DNA of 64,000 bases from NCBI GenBank assembly GCA_947625755.1, contig CANQPJ010000006.1, positions 57,017-121,016 of the forward strand. The letters run 5' to 3'. Positions 44,848 through 52,857 of the stretch are shown here, piece after piece (within the stretch, counting starts at the first letter, position 1; each line of letters starts with the position of its first letter). Under the pieces are notes generated by a model. The model had not been told where the DNA came from, searched no databases, and saw only the letters and a list, made by a program, of their open reading frames with translations. A program made the position numbers and the translations under genes. The DNA is from an uncultured Lachnospiraceae bacterium. GTDB taxonomy: Bacteria; Bacillota; Clostridia; Lachnospirales; Lachnospiraceae.

Positions 44848-46660
44848 TCTGCATGTCTCCTTTCCGGTAATAAGATGCCTGAACCTGAAACATATGTGCA
44901 TATTCTCCATTCCGTTTTATCAATTCTTCATGGGTTCCCTTTTCTGTAATAGTACCATCTTTTAAAAACAGAATCTTGTCAGAAAAGCTGGTACTTGCAA
45001 GCCTATGGGAAATAAATATCGATGTCTTTTCCCGGCTGATTTCTGCATATTTATTGTAAATTTCACTTTCTGCAATAGGGTCCAATGCGGCTGTAGGTTC
45101 ATCCAATATGAGAAGCGGTGCATCCTTATAGATTGCTCTTGCTAAAATAAACCTTTGCATTTCTCCACCGGAAAAAGTTACTCCTTCTTTCATAAAGTAC
45201 TTTGTCATATAATCATCGAGAGTGATTTTCTGTCTTTTTAACTTTTTCCATAATCCCGCTTCTTTTAAGGCATTTTCTGCACGTTTTTTATCTATATTTT
45301 CTTTTAACTGGAATGTCAAATTTTCTCCAACTGTAAACGGAAAAATTCGGTTTTCCTGAAATACTGTTGAAAATAGTTTATATAAGTCCCTTTTAGCAAA
45401 CTGATTAATATTGATTCCATTAATTAATATTTCGCCTTTATCAGGTTCATAAAAACCGCATAAAAGTTTTACAATTGTTGTTTTTCCGGCTCCATTAACA
45501 CCCACAATTGCTATTTTTTCTCCGCCATGAATATGAAAACTTAAATTTTTCAAAACATCCTTTTTATCATCATAACGAAAACACACATCTTTAAATTCAA
45601 TATCCAAAGGATATTTCATATCATCTGCTGTGACAGTTCCCTGAATAATATCTTCTTCCTGCATATCATAATACTTTCGATAAGACTGTGCTCTGTCACT
45701 GGCAGTCAGTAATTCCTGTATATTCCACGCAATACTACTTACAAAATCACTAAATCCATGTATCGCACCAAGATACAAAACAAAGTCTCCCGGTGTAATA
45801 TTCCCGACAACTGCCTGATTTACCAAATATACATATGCGATTCCATCTCTGATAAATCCAAGAATGAACCCTATATTTTGTCGGGTAAAATTAATTCCCA
45901 TCAGATGTTTATGATATTTTTTCTCCTTATCAATCAGTTTTTGTTCTTTCTGTTTTATCCATTTACTCAAATGAAAAATACGTATATCCTTTGCCGGCGA
46001 GCTTTCGCCACTTCCGGAACTGGAATGTTGAATATATTCTATTTTTTTATATAAATTGTCGAGCTTCGGTTGAATCTTTTTTCTTGATTTTCTTTCAATT
46101 TCCATAAAGAAATAATTAATCATAGAAATCACAATCAATAATATGGCAATAAAAATATTAAGATTTGCAAGAATTGTTGAATATATAAAAAAGTTCAAAA
46201 TTGTTATAAGGAACGACGGAACCATCATATAAAATCTATTGGAAGAACTCATGTCTCCACACTGGGCTTGTCCAATTGCACCCCAGTATTCTCCTCTGTG
46301 TATTCCACTTTCCGTATCCTTATATGGAATACTCAAAGATTTACGAAAAATATAATACGCTAAATATTGTCGAAAGAAATTAAAATCAAAGTATACTGCT
46401 TCCCATGTATAACTTACTATTGCCGATAACAAAATATATGCCACAGAAAATCCACCAAAGATAAGCACAAACTTTTCCACTCCTGCATGACTGGTCGCTA
46501 AATCTACCAGGAGCTTCGGCATATAGATGGTAAACAAAGGAAGGGTCACTGATAAAATTACCCGTAATGCCAAAATCCATATAATACTGGGTTGAAACTC
46601 TGATAATTTTTTAAAATAAAACGCTATATTATTAAATAATGAATACTGATTCTTTTTCAT
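44825..46660 (-). CDS. ABC exporter (fused transmembrane and ATPase domains), first of a pair
   Basis: 611 residues from the ATG at 46660, with GAGGAG 7 nt upstream; an in-frame start 69 bp earlier overlaps the terminator region. Six transmembrane helices are followed by Walker A GVNGAGKTT, signature FSGGEMQRF, Walker B LLILDEPTAALDP and ISHRLAS. Both family members keep canonical ATPase motifs, so neither site looks degenerate. The gene follows the sensor kinase across a terminator. Confidence 0.9.
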   Translation of the reverse strand: MKKNQYSLFNNIAFYFKKLSEFQPSIIWILALRVILSVTLPLFTIYMPKLLVDLATSHAGVEKFVLIFGGFSVAYILLSAIVSYTWEAVYFDFNFFRQYLAYYIFRKSLSIPYKDTESGIHRGEYWGAIGQAQCGDMSSSNRFYMMVPSFLITILNFFIYSTILANLNIFIAILLIVISMINYFFMEIERKSRKKIQPKLDNLYKKIEYIQHSSSGSGESSPAKDIRIFHLSKWIKQKEQKLIDKEKKYHKHLMGINFTRQNIGFILGFIRDGIAYVYLVNQAVVGNITPGDFVLYLGAIHGFSDFVSSIAWNIQELLTASDRAQSYRKYYDMQEEDIIQGTVTADDMKYPLDIEFKDVCFRYDDKKDVLKNLSFHIHGGEKIAIVGVNGAGKTTIVKLLCGFYEPDKGEILINGININQFAKRDLYKLFSTVFQENRIFPFTVGENLTFQLKENIDKKRAENALKEAGLWKKLKRQKITLDDYMTKYFMKEGVTFSGGEMQRFILARAIYKDAPLLILDEPTAALDPIAESEIYNKYAEISREKTSIFISHRLASTSFSDKILFLKDGTITEKGTHEELIKRNGEYAHMFQVQASYYRKGDMQNDNRFNK

Positions 46661-46710
46661 GGATTTACTCCTCGTCTTTTGGTAGGTAAACAATAACATA
46701 TTTTTTCCTT

Positions 46711-46750
46711 CAAAACAAAAAATGTGCACGAATGGTCAAATCCGTGCACA
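46711..46750 (-). terminator. Terminator after the GHKL sensor kinase gene
   Basis: TGTGCACG and CGTGCACA form an 8-bp stem around a 12-nt loop, then TTTTTTGTTTTG on the minus strand, 14 nt after the stop codon. Confidence 0.85.
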
Positions 46751-46763
46751 AATGGTAATATCT

Positions 46764-47474
46764 CTACAATGGCAGCATAATTTCTGTGGCAAATACATCT
46801 GTCTCATCCTGCCTGTTTATATATCCATGATATTTTTTTACGACATTATCAAGCCTTATCAGTCCAAACCCAGATCCGTTGCTTTTGGTTGATAGATATT
46901 TATTTCCCCGTTTTTTTAACTTATTGCCGACAGAATTCATTACATAAATGTATAACTGTCCTTTTAGTATATCAATATAAATTCTAATAAATCGCTTATC
47001 TTCATTTTTAATCAGAGTACAGGATTCCATTGCATTATCCATCAGATTTCCAATCATCATACTCAAGTCAATTTCCGATATATTTAATTCTTTTGGAACA
47101 ATTGCCTTTGCATTCACTCTGATGTTTTTCTTTTTCGCTAAAGAAATCTTACTATTCAACGCTGCATCAATTTTTGTATTCCCTGTTTTAATTACAGTAT
47201 CTACAGTCGTTAAATCCTTGTCCAGCTCATTTAAATAATTGTTTAATTCGTCTACCTTCCCCAATTCCAAATACGCTTTCATTGTCTGGATATGATGATG
47301 GTAATCATGTCTCCATCCTCTGGTTTGACTATACATATTCTGCACTTCTTCACAGTGCCTTTCCAACAAATCACTTTGAAAATTTTCTATTTTTTTATCA
47401 ATTAATTTTGGCATATATACTTTCAAAACTATCAATAAAATCACAATTGATACCGATATTACTATAATTACCAT
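46764..47474 (-). CDS. Short GHKL sensor histidine kinase (AgrC/NatK-like) with one transmembrane helix
   Basis: 236 residues. One N-terminal transmembrane helix (2-20) is followed directly by the dimerisation region with RGWRHDYHHHIQTM (phospho-histidine candidate) and a GHKL ATPase with GNLMDNAMESC (N box) and NGSGFGL (G box). AgrC-type kinases normally have five to seven helices as peptide sensor; those are absent, so it either works with a partner membrane protein or only as a short kinase. It lies 88 bp after a LytTR regulator gene, its likely partner. Confidence 0.85.
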   Translation of the reverse strand: MVIIVISVSIVILLIVLKVYMPKLIDKKIENFQSDLLERHCEEVQNMYSQTRGWRHDYHHHIQTMKAYLELGKVDELNNYLNELDKDLTTVDTVIKTGNTKIDAALNSKISLAKKKNIRVNAKAIVPKELNISEIDLSMMIGNLMDNAMESCTLIKNEDKRFIRIYIDILKGQLYIYVMNSVGNKLKKRGNKYLSTKSNGSGFGLIRLDNVVKKYHGYINRQDETDVFATEIMLPL

Positions 47475-47561
47475 TCTTCCTCCCCATTTATCCTAGCTAA
47501 ATACTGCTGTCTGCTTTTTCTCAATTCAGCTTTGTCTATCTTATTTTGTATTATGCTATTT

Positions 47562-48278
47562 CTATTTTCCTAGAAAGTATCTTATAAAATTCTCATTTAC
47601 CTCTTTATACATCCTTCTACTCAACGGAATAACACTTTCATTGTCCATTACTACATCCGTCTTTGTAATATTTTTTACATATGATAAATTTACCAGATAT
47701 GAGCGATGCGTTTTTTGAAACTCTGCAAATCCGGATAAACGCTGTTCCATGTCACCAAAACTGACAGTAGATTTTATTTCAAAAAAATCTTCTTTTTTTC
47801 TCATTACAATCCTTGTATTATGTGCTGCCGCCTCTATACTGACAATATCTTTTATATTCACCTTATATTTCCCATCATCGGTATCAAATAAAATATATCT
47901 GCTATTATCATTTTTTTTATTGATTTTATCCATACAGAGAAATAATTTATCCTTATTAATAGGCTTTTTCAAATAGTGAATAGCATCCAAATCATAACCT
48001 TCTTCAATATAATCATCGATACCTGTAGCAAAAACAATGAAGATATTATTGTCGTTCTCTCTTAATTTTCTTGCTAATTCCACACCGGAAATTCCCGGCA
48101 TCTGAATATCCAAAAAAACCACATCTGCATTTATATCTTCATTTTCAAAAAGAAACTGTTCCCCACTTTCAAATTCAAAAATCTGATACTTTATATTCTT
48201 ATTTTCACAGACATCCTCAATATATTTTCTGATTAATTGTCTATGTTCTTTTTCATCTTCTACAATTGCAATCTTCAT
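47562..48278 (-). CDS. LytTR-family response regulator
   Basis: 238 residues. The receiver domain (1-120) has acidic residues E7/D8, phospho-acceptor D57 (VVFLDIQMPG) and K in YLKKPI. The LytTR DNA-binding domain (about 135-235) shows FFEIKSTVSFGDMEQRL and the FQKTHRSYLVNLSYV pattern. AgrA/ComE-type members activate peptide, bacteriocin or transporter genes. It is encoded between an ABC-2 permease and the GHKL kinase. Its ribosome binding site is weak. Confidence 0.92.
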   Translation of the reverse strand: MKIAIVEDEKEHRQLIRKYIEDVCENKNIKYQIFEFESGEQFLFENEDINADVVFLDIQMPGISGVELARKLRENDNNIFIVFATGIDDYIEEGYDLDAIHYLKKPINKDKLFLCMDKINKKNDNSRYILFDTDDGKYKVNIKDIVSIEAAAHNTRIVMRKKEDFFEIKSTVSFGDMEQRLSGFAEFQKTHRSYLVNLSYVKNITKTDVVMDNESVIPLSRRMYKEVNENFIRYFLGK

Positions 48279-48319
48279 ATTTTTCCCATTCTTAAAAATT
48301 TATATTTCTATCCGGAAAA

Positions 48320-48982
48320 TTACCTATAATCCTTTTGTTTTACAATCTGTGCTGAAATCACAGCAGATATAATATACATTGCCACACCAACGAGCAAAGC
48401 CAGAGCTGAAATTAATTCTTTATTCTCCATAAGATTCGTCAAAAATCCTAAATCATTTGTAACCCCCATAACTCCAATCATACCATTAACTACTACCCAA
48501 ATTATAATACTGGGCAGCATTAAAATTGTACCTCTTATCTGCGGGTTTAAATTACGTCCAATAACATAGTAAAATACGAAAGCAATGGATAAATAGATCA
48601 GGTCAGCTGCAATAAATACCATGGAAATCACTCCCAGTCCTGATAACTTCATACCGGTATATGCTTCCAGAACAATACAGGTAATAATTCCAACAATTAA
48701 TTGAAATACAATACATACAGCTCCTAACATATATCTTCCAAGCACTTTATCCATATCTGTTGCGGGCAATAATCCATCAAACCCGCAATCACTTTTTTGT
48801 TCATATGTAAATAATGATGTTGGCATTACCATAACTACAAATGCCATATAGCTGAACACTCCAAGTAATGATTCCATGCTACAGCCCATCAGCCCTCCAA
48901 TCGGTGCAAAGAGTAAGACCGATAATAAAAAGAAATACATACTTCTTCTCAAGTCATATTTAAAGAAATTGAATGCCCTCAT
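48320..48982 (-). CDS. ABC-2 type permease
   Basis: 220 residues with six predicted transmembrane helices, no ATPase motifs, and a short LPATDMDKVLGRYM loop typical of the ABC2_membrane_5 group. Its ATG overlaps the ATPase gene's stop by one base (TAATG), so it is that protein's membrane partner. The YtrA-type regulator is in the same unit. Confidence 0.85.
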   Translation of the reverse strand: MRAFNFFKYDLRRSMYFFLLSVLLFAPIGGLMGCSMESLLGVFSYMAFVVMVMPTSLFTYEQKSDCGFDGLLPATDMDKVLGRYMLGAVCIVFQLIVGIITCIVLEAYTGMKLSGLGVISMVFIAADLIYLSIAFVFYYVIGRNLNPQIRGTILMLPSIIIWVVVNGMIGVMGVTNDLGFLTNLMENKELISALALLVGVAMYIISAVISAQIVKQKDYR

Positions 48983-49839
48983 TATTTATTCCTCCTGTCT
49001 TTTATACTGTGAAGCATAATTTGTGTGATTTCCGGTTTTTCATAGGTAAACTGTCCGCCCAGTTTGTCCACATCTTCACTTTTTATTATTGCTTCGAATC
49101 CATATGTTTTTGTGTCAACTCCTATCAGATATTTTTTGTGTTCATCAGTGAGCTCTACCGTATCTCCCTTTACAACAAGGTAATCTTCTAACATTTGATC
49201 CTTTGGGTTGTCCAATATAATCTCTCCATTATCAATAAAAGCTACGTAGTCTGCAATATCCTCTAAATCACTTAAAACATGGGTTGAAAATAAAATACTG
49301 CGATTACCATTTTCAATATAGCTCTGAAGATCGGATAGCAGTTCATCTCTGACTACCGGGTCCAGTCCATTGGTTGCCTCATCTAAAATCATCAGTTTGG
49401 AATCCCTGGAGAATACACAGGCGAACATTAATTTGACTTTCATTCCTCTTGAAAAATTGTCAATTTTCTTATTGACAGGAAGATTATATTTTTTAATCAG
49501 CAAATCAAATTTTTTCTCATCAAACGTTGTATAAAAGTCTTTTAATGTTTTCTTTATTGTTTTTATTTTCATTCCTTTTACAAAATATGGTTCATCACCA
49601 ACATAAGCAATACTTTCCTTATATTTTACCGGATTTTCATCATAAGTAATTCCATCTATTTTAATGGTTCCCTGCTTATATTTACATATATGATTTATCA
49701 AATTGATTGTTGAAGTCTTTCCGGCTCCATTTTGTCCTACAAAACCATATATATATCCTGCCGGAATTGTAAGATTAATGTTTTTTAAAGAAAATCCCTT
49801 ATATTTTTTGTTTAAAACCCTAATTTCTAAAATATTCAT
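48982..49839 (-). CDS. ABC transporter ATP-binding protein (YtrB-like)
   Basis: 285 residues: Walker A GQNGAGKTS, a Q-loop near AYVGDEP, the signature FSRGMK (S-R-G in place of SGG, usual for YtrB/EcsA-like ATPases), Walker B LMILDEATNGLDP (Ala instead of Pro after Glu) and FSTHVLSD. Such transporters are envelope-stress or antibiotic-inducible in Bacillus. It lies 41 bp after the GntR/YtrA regulator. Confidence 0.9.
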   Translation of the reverse strand: MNILEIRVLNKKYKGFSLKNINLTIPAGYIYGFVGQNGAGKTSTINLINHICKYKQGTIKIDGITYDENPVKYKESIAYVGDEPYFVKGMKIKTIKKTLKDFYTTFDEKKFDLLIKKYNLPVNKKIDNFSRGMKVKLMFACVFSRDSKLMILDEATNGLDPVVRDELLSDLQSYIENGNRSILFSTHVLSDLEDIADYVAFIDNGEIILDNPKDQMLEDYLVVKGDTVELTDEHKKYLIGVDTKTYGFEAIIKSEDVDKLGGQFTYEKPEITQIMLHSIKDRRNK

Positions 49840-49880
49840 TCTTTACTCCATTCTTGCCATGCATTAAAAATATTCCCATA

Positions 49881-50252
49881 TTATTCATTCCATGAAGAAT
49901 CAATAATGGATACTACCTGTTCCTTTGACATTCCTATCTGTTTTGCTGATTTTACTGCTGTATCTATTCCCTGCTCTATGCGGATAAGAAACTGTTCCTT
50001 TAACATATTGTTATCTTTAGAAAGAACTATGCTTCCTTTTCCCTGTCTGGATGCTATAAATCCTTCTTTTTCCAAATCATTATATGCCCGTGTTGTTGTA
50101 ATTACACTGACTCCCACCTCTTTTGCCAGACTTCTGATAGAAGGGAGTACAGTTCCTTCCGATATCTGTCCATTCAGTATCTGTTCCTTTATCTGTTCTT
50201 TTATCTGGACATAAATAGGAAGCTCCGTCTGGTTGGATATAATTATCTTCAA
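49881..50252 (-). CDS. GntR-family (YtrA subfamily) transcriptional regulator
   Basis: 123 residues, the short YtrA type. The winged helix spans about 10-75 (PIYVQIKEQIKEQILNGQI, LPSIRSLAKEVGVSVITTTRAYNDLEKEGFI), followed by about 45 residues of dimerisation helices. These repressors sit at the head of ABC-transporter operons, as here. A perfect inverted repeat overlapping the promoter lies directly upstream. Confidence 0.92.
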   Translation of the reverse strand: MKIIISNQTELPIYVQIKEQIKEQILNGQISEGTVLPSIRSLAKEVGVSVITTTRAYNDLEKEGFIASRQGKGSIVLSKDNNMLKEQFLIRIEQGIDTAVKSAKQIGMSKEQVVSIIDSSWNE

Positions 50253-50280
50253 ATTAACACCTCCGATTTATTACAATGCA

Positions 50281-50322
50281 TTGTTTATACTGTCTATATA
50301 TCATTATATACAGTATAAACAA
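50281..50322 (-). promoter_or_regulatory. Operator of the YtrA-like regulator
   Basis: TTGTTTATACTGT at 50281-50293 is the exact inverse complement of 50310-50322. The -10 box lies between the two arms, so binding would block transcription of the gntR-ABC unit. Confidence 0.75.
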
Positions 50323-50330
50323 TTTGTCAA
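50303..50330 (-). promoter_or_regulatory. Promoter of the gntR-ABC-LytTR unit
   Basis: TTGACA at 50330-50325 and TATAAT at 50308-50303 (minus strand) with a 16-bp spacer: both hexamers match the consensus exactly. Confidence 0.8.
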
Positions 50331-50368
50331 TAACATTTTTCTGCCATTCAATAAATCAAAAAAAATAA

Positions 50369-50396
50369 TTGTAAACCGGATGATTTCTGATAAAAT
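50369..50396 (+). promoter_or_regulatory. Promoter of maf, predicting a leaderless transcript
   Basis: TTGTAA at 50369-50374 and TAAAAT at 50391-50396, 16-bp spacer. The expected start point, 6-7 nt after the -10 box, falls on the ATG at 50403. Confidence 0.45.
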
Positions 50397-50402
50397 ATTC
50401 CT

Positions 50403-51026
50403 ATGATAAATTTTGAAAAAACCAAAATAATACTTGCTTCACAATCGCCCAGACGCAGCGAACTAATGAAGCAGGCAGGTTATGAATTTGAAGTAATTGC
50501 GTCAACAATAAAAGAAAGCATCACTGAAACAAAACCAAATCTGATTGTAGAAGGACTGTCCCTGCAAAAAGCGAACAACGTACTGGATATGATTTTAAAG
50601 TCTGTTGATTTATCGCTAATGGCATATGAAGATTTATCCCTTATGGTCATTGGAGCTGATACGGTAGTCAGCAAAAATGGAATGATTATGGGAAAGCCGA
50701 AAGATTGGGAGGAAGCCTACAATATGATTGATACCATTCAGGGCGACAAACATCAGGTGTACACCGGAGTTACAATCATTCTTTATGATTTTAATACCGG
50801 TAAAAAAACATATAGAACCTTTTCAGAATGTACAGATGTAAGTTTATATCCAATGACTGATAGTGAAATTAATCATTATATTGCGACCAGTGACTGCTAT
50901 GATAAAGCTGGCGGATATGGCATCCAAGATGAATTTGCAGTGTATGTAAAAGAAATTAATGGAGATTATAATAACGTAGTCGGACTTCCTATTGCCAGAT
51001 TGTATCAGGAAATCAAAAAAATGTAA
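50403..51026 (+). CDS. maf: Maf-family nucleoside triphosphate pyrophosphatase
   Basis: 207 residues with ILASQSPRRSELM at 10-22, the GADTVV active-site motif and GKPKDWEEAYNMI, all typical of Maf. Members hydrolyse non-canonical or canonical nucleotides such as dTTP or UTP and influence septation. It starts without any visible ribosome binding site; see the promoter entry. Its stop overlaps a GC-rich repeat placed ahead of the polymerase gene. An insert of about ten residues (SVDLSLMAYEDLS) lies before GADT. Confidence 0.9.
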   Translation: MINFEKTKIILASQSPRRSELMKQAGYEFEVIASTIKESITETKPNLIVEGLSLQKANNVLDMILKSVDLSLMAYEDLSLMVIGADTVVSKNGMIMGKPKDWEEAYNMIDTIQGDKHQVYTGVTIILYDFNTGKKTYRTFSECTDVSLYPMTDSEINHYIATSDCYDKAGGYGIQDEFAVYVKEINGDYNNVVGLPIARLYQEIKKM

Positions 51027-51027
51027 T

Positions 51028-51111
51028 GAGAGTCCCATTAAGAGCGCTGCTCTTCGGCGGAAAGGTAAGGAGAGTCCCCCTCAGAGCGCTGCTCTTCGGC
51101 GGAAAGGTAAG
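51028..51111 (+). repeat. GC-rich 42-bp direct repeat, two copies
   Basis: Copies at 51028-51069 and 51070-51111 differ at only three bases. Each has the small palindrome AGAGC-GCT-GCTCT and ends GGAAAGGTAAG. The repeat is far richer in GC than the flanks. In frame with the next gene it would encode RVPLRALLFGGKVR twice, but the better start lies after it. Confidence 0.85.
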
Positions 51112-51121
51112 GAAAATTTCT

Positions 51122-52387
51122 ATGGATGACAAATATTATATTTGTATTGATTTAAAGTCTTTCTATGCCTCCGTGGAATGTGTGGAACGTGGTCTTAATC
51201 CCATGACTGCCAATCTGGTGGTGGCTGACATTGAACGGACAGATAAAACCATTTGCCTTGCCATTACTCCTGCTATGAAAGCTTTAGGGATTCCCAACCG
51301 TTGTCGTGTATTTGAAATTCCCAAAAATGTCAAATACATTATTGCCCCACCTCGAATGAAAAAATACATTGAATATGCTGCTGAAATTTACAGCATTTAT
51401 TTAAAATATATTTCCAAGGACGATATTCATGTATATTCTATTGACGAAGTATTTATGGATGTTACCAACTATCTCTCCCTGTACAACACAGACGCCGTGT
51501 CCCTTGGCAAACGTATTATGGATGATATTTATTATACGCTTGGAATCCGTGCAGCCTGTGGCGTAGGAACCAATCTTTATCTGACCAAAATTGCCTTGGA
51601 TATTACCGCAAAACATTCTCCTGATTTTCTGGGTTATCTGGATGAAAAAATTTATCGAGATACATTGTGGAAGCATACTCCCCTGACAGATTTCTGGCGT
51701 ATTGGAAAGGGTATCGCAAAAAAGCTGGAATCTCTTGGGATTTATACGATGGAGGATATTGCAAAAGCAAACGAAGATTTACTTTATAGCGCTTTTGGCA
51801 TCGACGCTGAATTATTAATTGACCATGCATGGGGCATTGAGCCTACTACCATGGCGGACATCAAATATTACAAACCAAAACATAACTGTATTACCAGCGG
51901 ACAGGTGTTAATGAGGGATTATAGCTTTGAAGATGGAAAATTAATTGTAAAAGAGATGGCGGATCTTATCAGTCTGGATTTATTATCTCAAAATCTTATT
52001 ACCGGCTCCATTACATTGCACGTGGGATATTCTAATTCTCTTAATATGAAGTCAGCCCACGGTACCACTACTCTCGATATAGAAACCAATTCTGATTTGC
52101 TGATTATTCCTGCTGTCACCAAGCTATATGAGGAAATCGTCAATTCCAAGATGCAAATCAGACGAATTAATATTACCTGTAATAATGTGAAACCGGAAGA
52201 ATATACACAATATTCCTTTTTTACTGATATGGAAAAATTAGAACGAAATCGCAAAATGCAGGAAGCTATGTTGGAGATTAAAAATAAATTTGGCAAAAAT
52301 GCTGTATTAAAGGGAATGAATCTACAGGAAAATGCTACCACTATCGAGCGTAACAGACAAATCGGCGGACACAAAAGCGGCGAGTAA
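51122..52387 (+). CDS. Y-family DNA polymerase, UvrX/UmuC-like
   Basis: 421 residues from the ATG at 51122, chosen because AAGGA lies 8 nt upstream and CIDLKSFYASVE then falls at the N-terminus as in all Y-family polymerases. An upstream in-frame start at 51026 would add 32 residues encoded by the tandem repeat. Catalytic residues are D in IDLKS and D-E in YSIDEVFMDV; the little-finger domain occupies the last third. UvrX/YqjW-like translesion polymerases are often paired with a YolD protein, as here. No LexA-type GAAC-N4-GTTC box was found upstream. Confidence 0.92.
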   Translation: MDDKYYICIDLKSFYASVECVERGLNPMTANLVVADIERTDKTICLAITPAMKALGIPNRCRVFEIPKNVKYIIAPPRMKKYIEYAAEIYSIYLKYISKDDIHVYSIDEVFMDVTNYLSLYNTDAVSLGKRIMDDIYYTLGIRAACGVGTNLYLTKIALDITAKHSPDFLGYLDEKIYRDTLWKHTPLTDFWRIGKGIAKKLESLGIYTMEDIAKANEDLLYSAFGIDAELLIDHAWGIEPTTMADIKYYKPKHNCITSGQVLMRDYSFEDGKLIVKEMADLISLDLLSQNLITGSITLHVGYSNSLNMKSAHGTTTLDIETNSDLLIIPAVTKLYEEIVNSKMQIRRINITCNNVKPEEYTQYSFFTDMEKLERNRKMQEAMLEIKNKFGKNAVLKGMNLQENATTIERNRQIGGHKSGE

Positions 52388-52451
52388 AATCTCACAATAC
52401 TATAAGTAAATATTTATAGGGCTATGATTATATAAAAATGGGGGAGTAAGA

Positions 52452-52781
52452 ATGGCTGACAGACCAAAACAAAAAATGACAACGGAAGAACGTGCAAAGC
52501 AATTTATGCCCTTTTCTGCACTCAAAGGACTGGCAGAAGCATTGAAAGAAAAAGAAAAAATCGTAGTTCCTAAAATCGAACTTTCAGAAGACGGAGCGGT
52601 AGAACTGGATAGAAAAATGCATACTTTAACATGTGGCAAAATTGCCACTATTATATATTACAATAAACAGGAATATCTAAAGCTAACCGGAATGGTTGCA
52701 AAAATTGACACGGATAATCGCATATTACAAATCGTAAATATGCAAATCAGCTTTGATGATATATACGATATTATTGAATAA
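52452..52781 (+). CDS. YolD-like protein
   Basis: 109 residues with KMTTEERAKQFMPFSALKGLAEAL and the C-terminal IVNMQISFDDIYDI, the YolD-like family pattern. Family members are found next to UvrX/YqjW-type polymerases in Firmicutes and are proposed functional counterparts of UmuD. It lies 64 bp after the polymerase gene with a GGGGGAG site before the ATG. The following terminator overlaps its stop codon. Confidence 0.9.
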   Translation: MADRPKQKMTTEERAKQFMPFSALKGLAEALKEKEKIVVPKIELSEDGAVELDRKMHTLTCGKIATIIYYNKQEYLKLTGMVAKIDTDNRILQIVNMQISFDDIYDIIE

Positions 52782-52826
52782 AACAACCTATTGGTAATGT
52801 TTTTTCTACCAATAGGTTGTTTTTTC
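52780..52826. terminator. Bidirectional terminator between yolD-like gene and bceB
   Basis: AAACAACCTATTGGTA and its complement form a 16-bp perfect stem around a 10-nt loop, with a U-run on the plus strand and UUUUAUU on the minus strand. It separates the convergent yolD-like and bceB genes. Confidence 0.88.
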
Positions 52827-52857
52827 TACATAAAAAAATTGATTCGTCTCTTGTGCA

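Noticed and set aside
51026..51121. Polymerase start at the ATG overlapping the maf stop
   Set aside because: The extension only translates the tandem repeat; the ATG at 51122 has a proper ribosome binding site and the conserved N-terminus.
50340..51121. LexA (SOS) box for the Y-family polymerase
   Set aside because: No GAAC-N4-GTTC-type site was seen before maf or before the polymerase.
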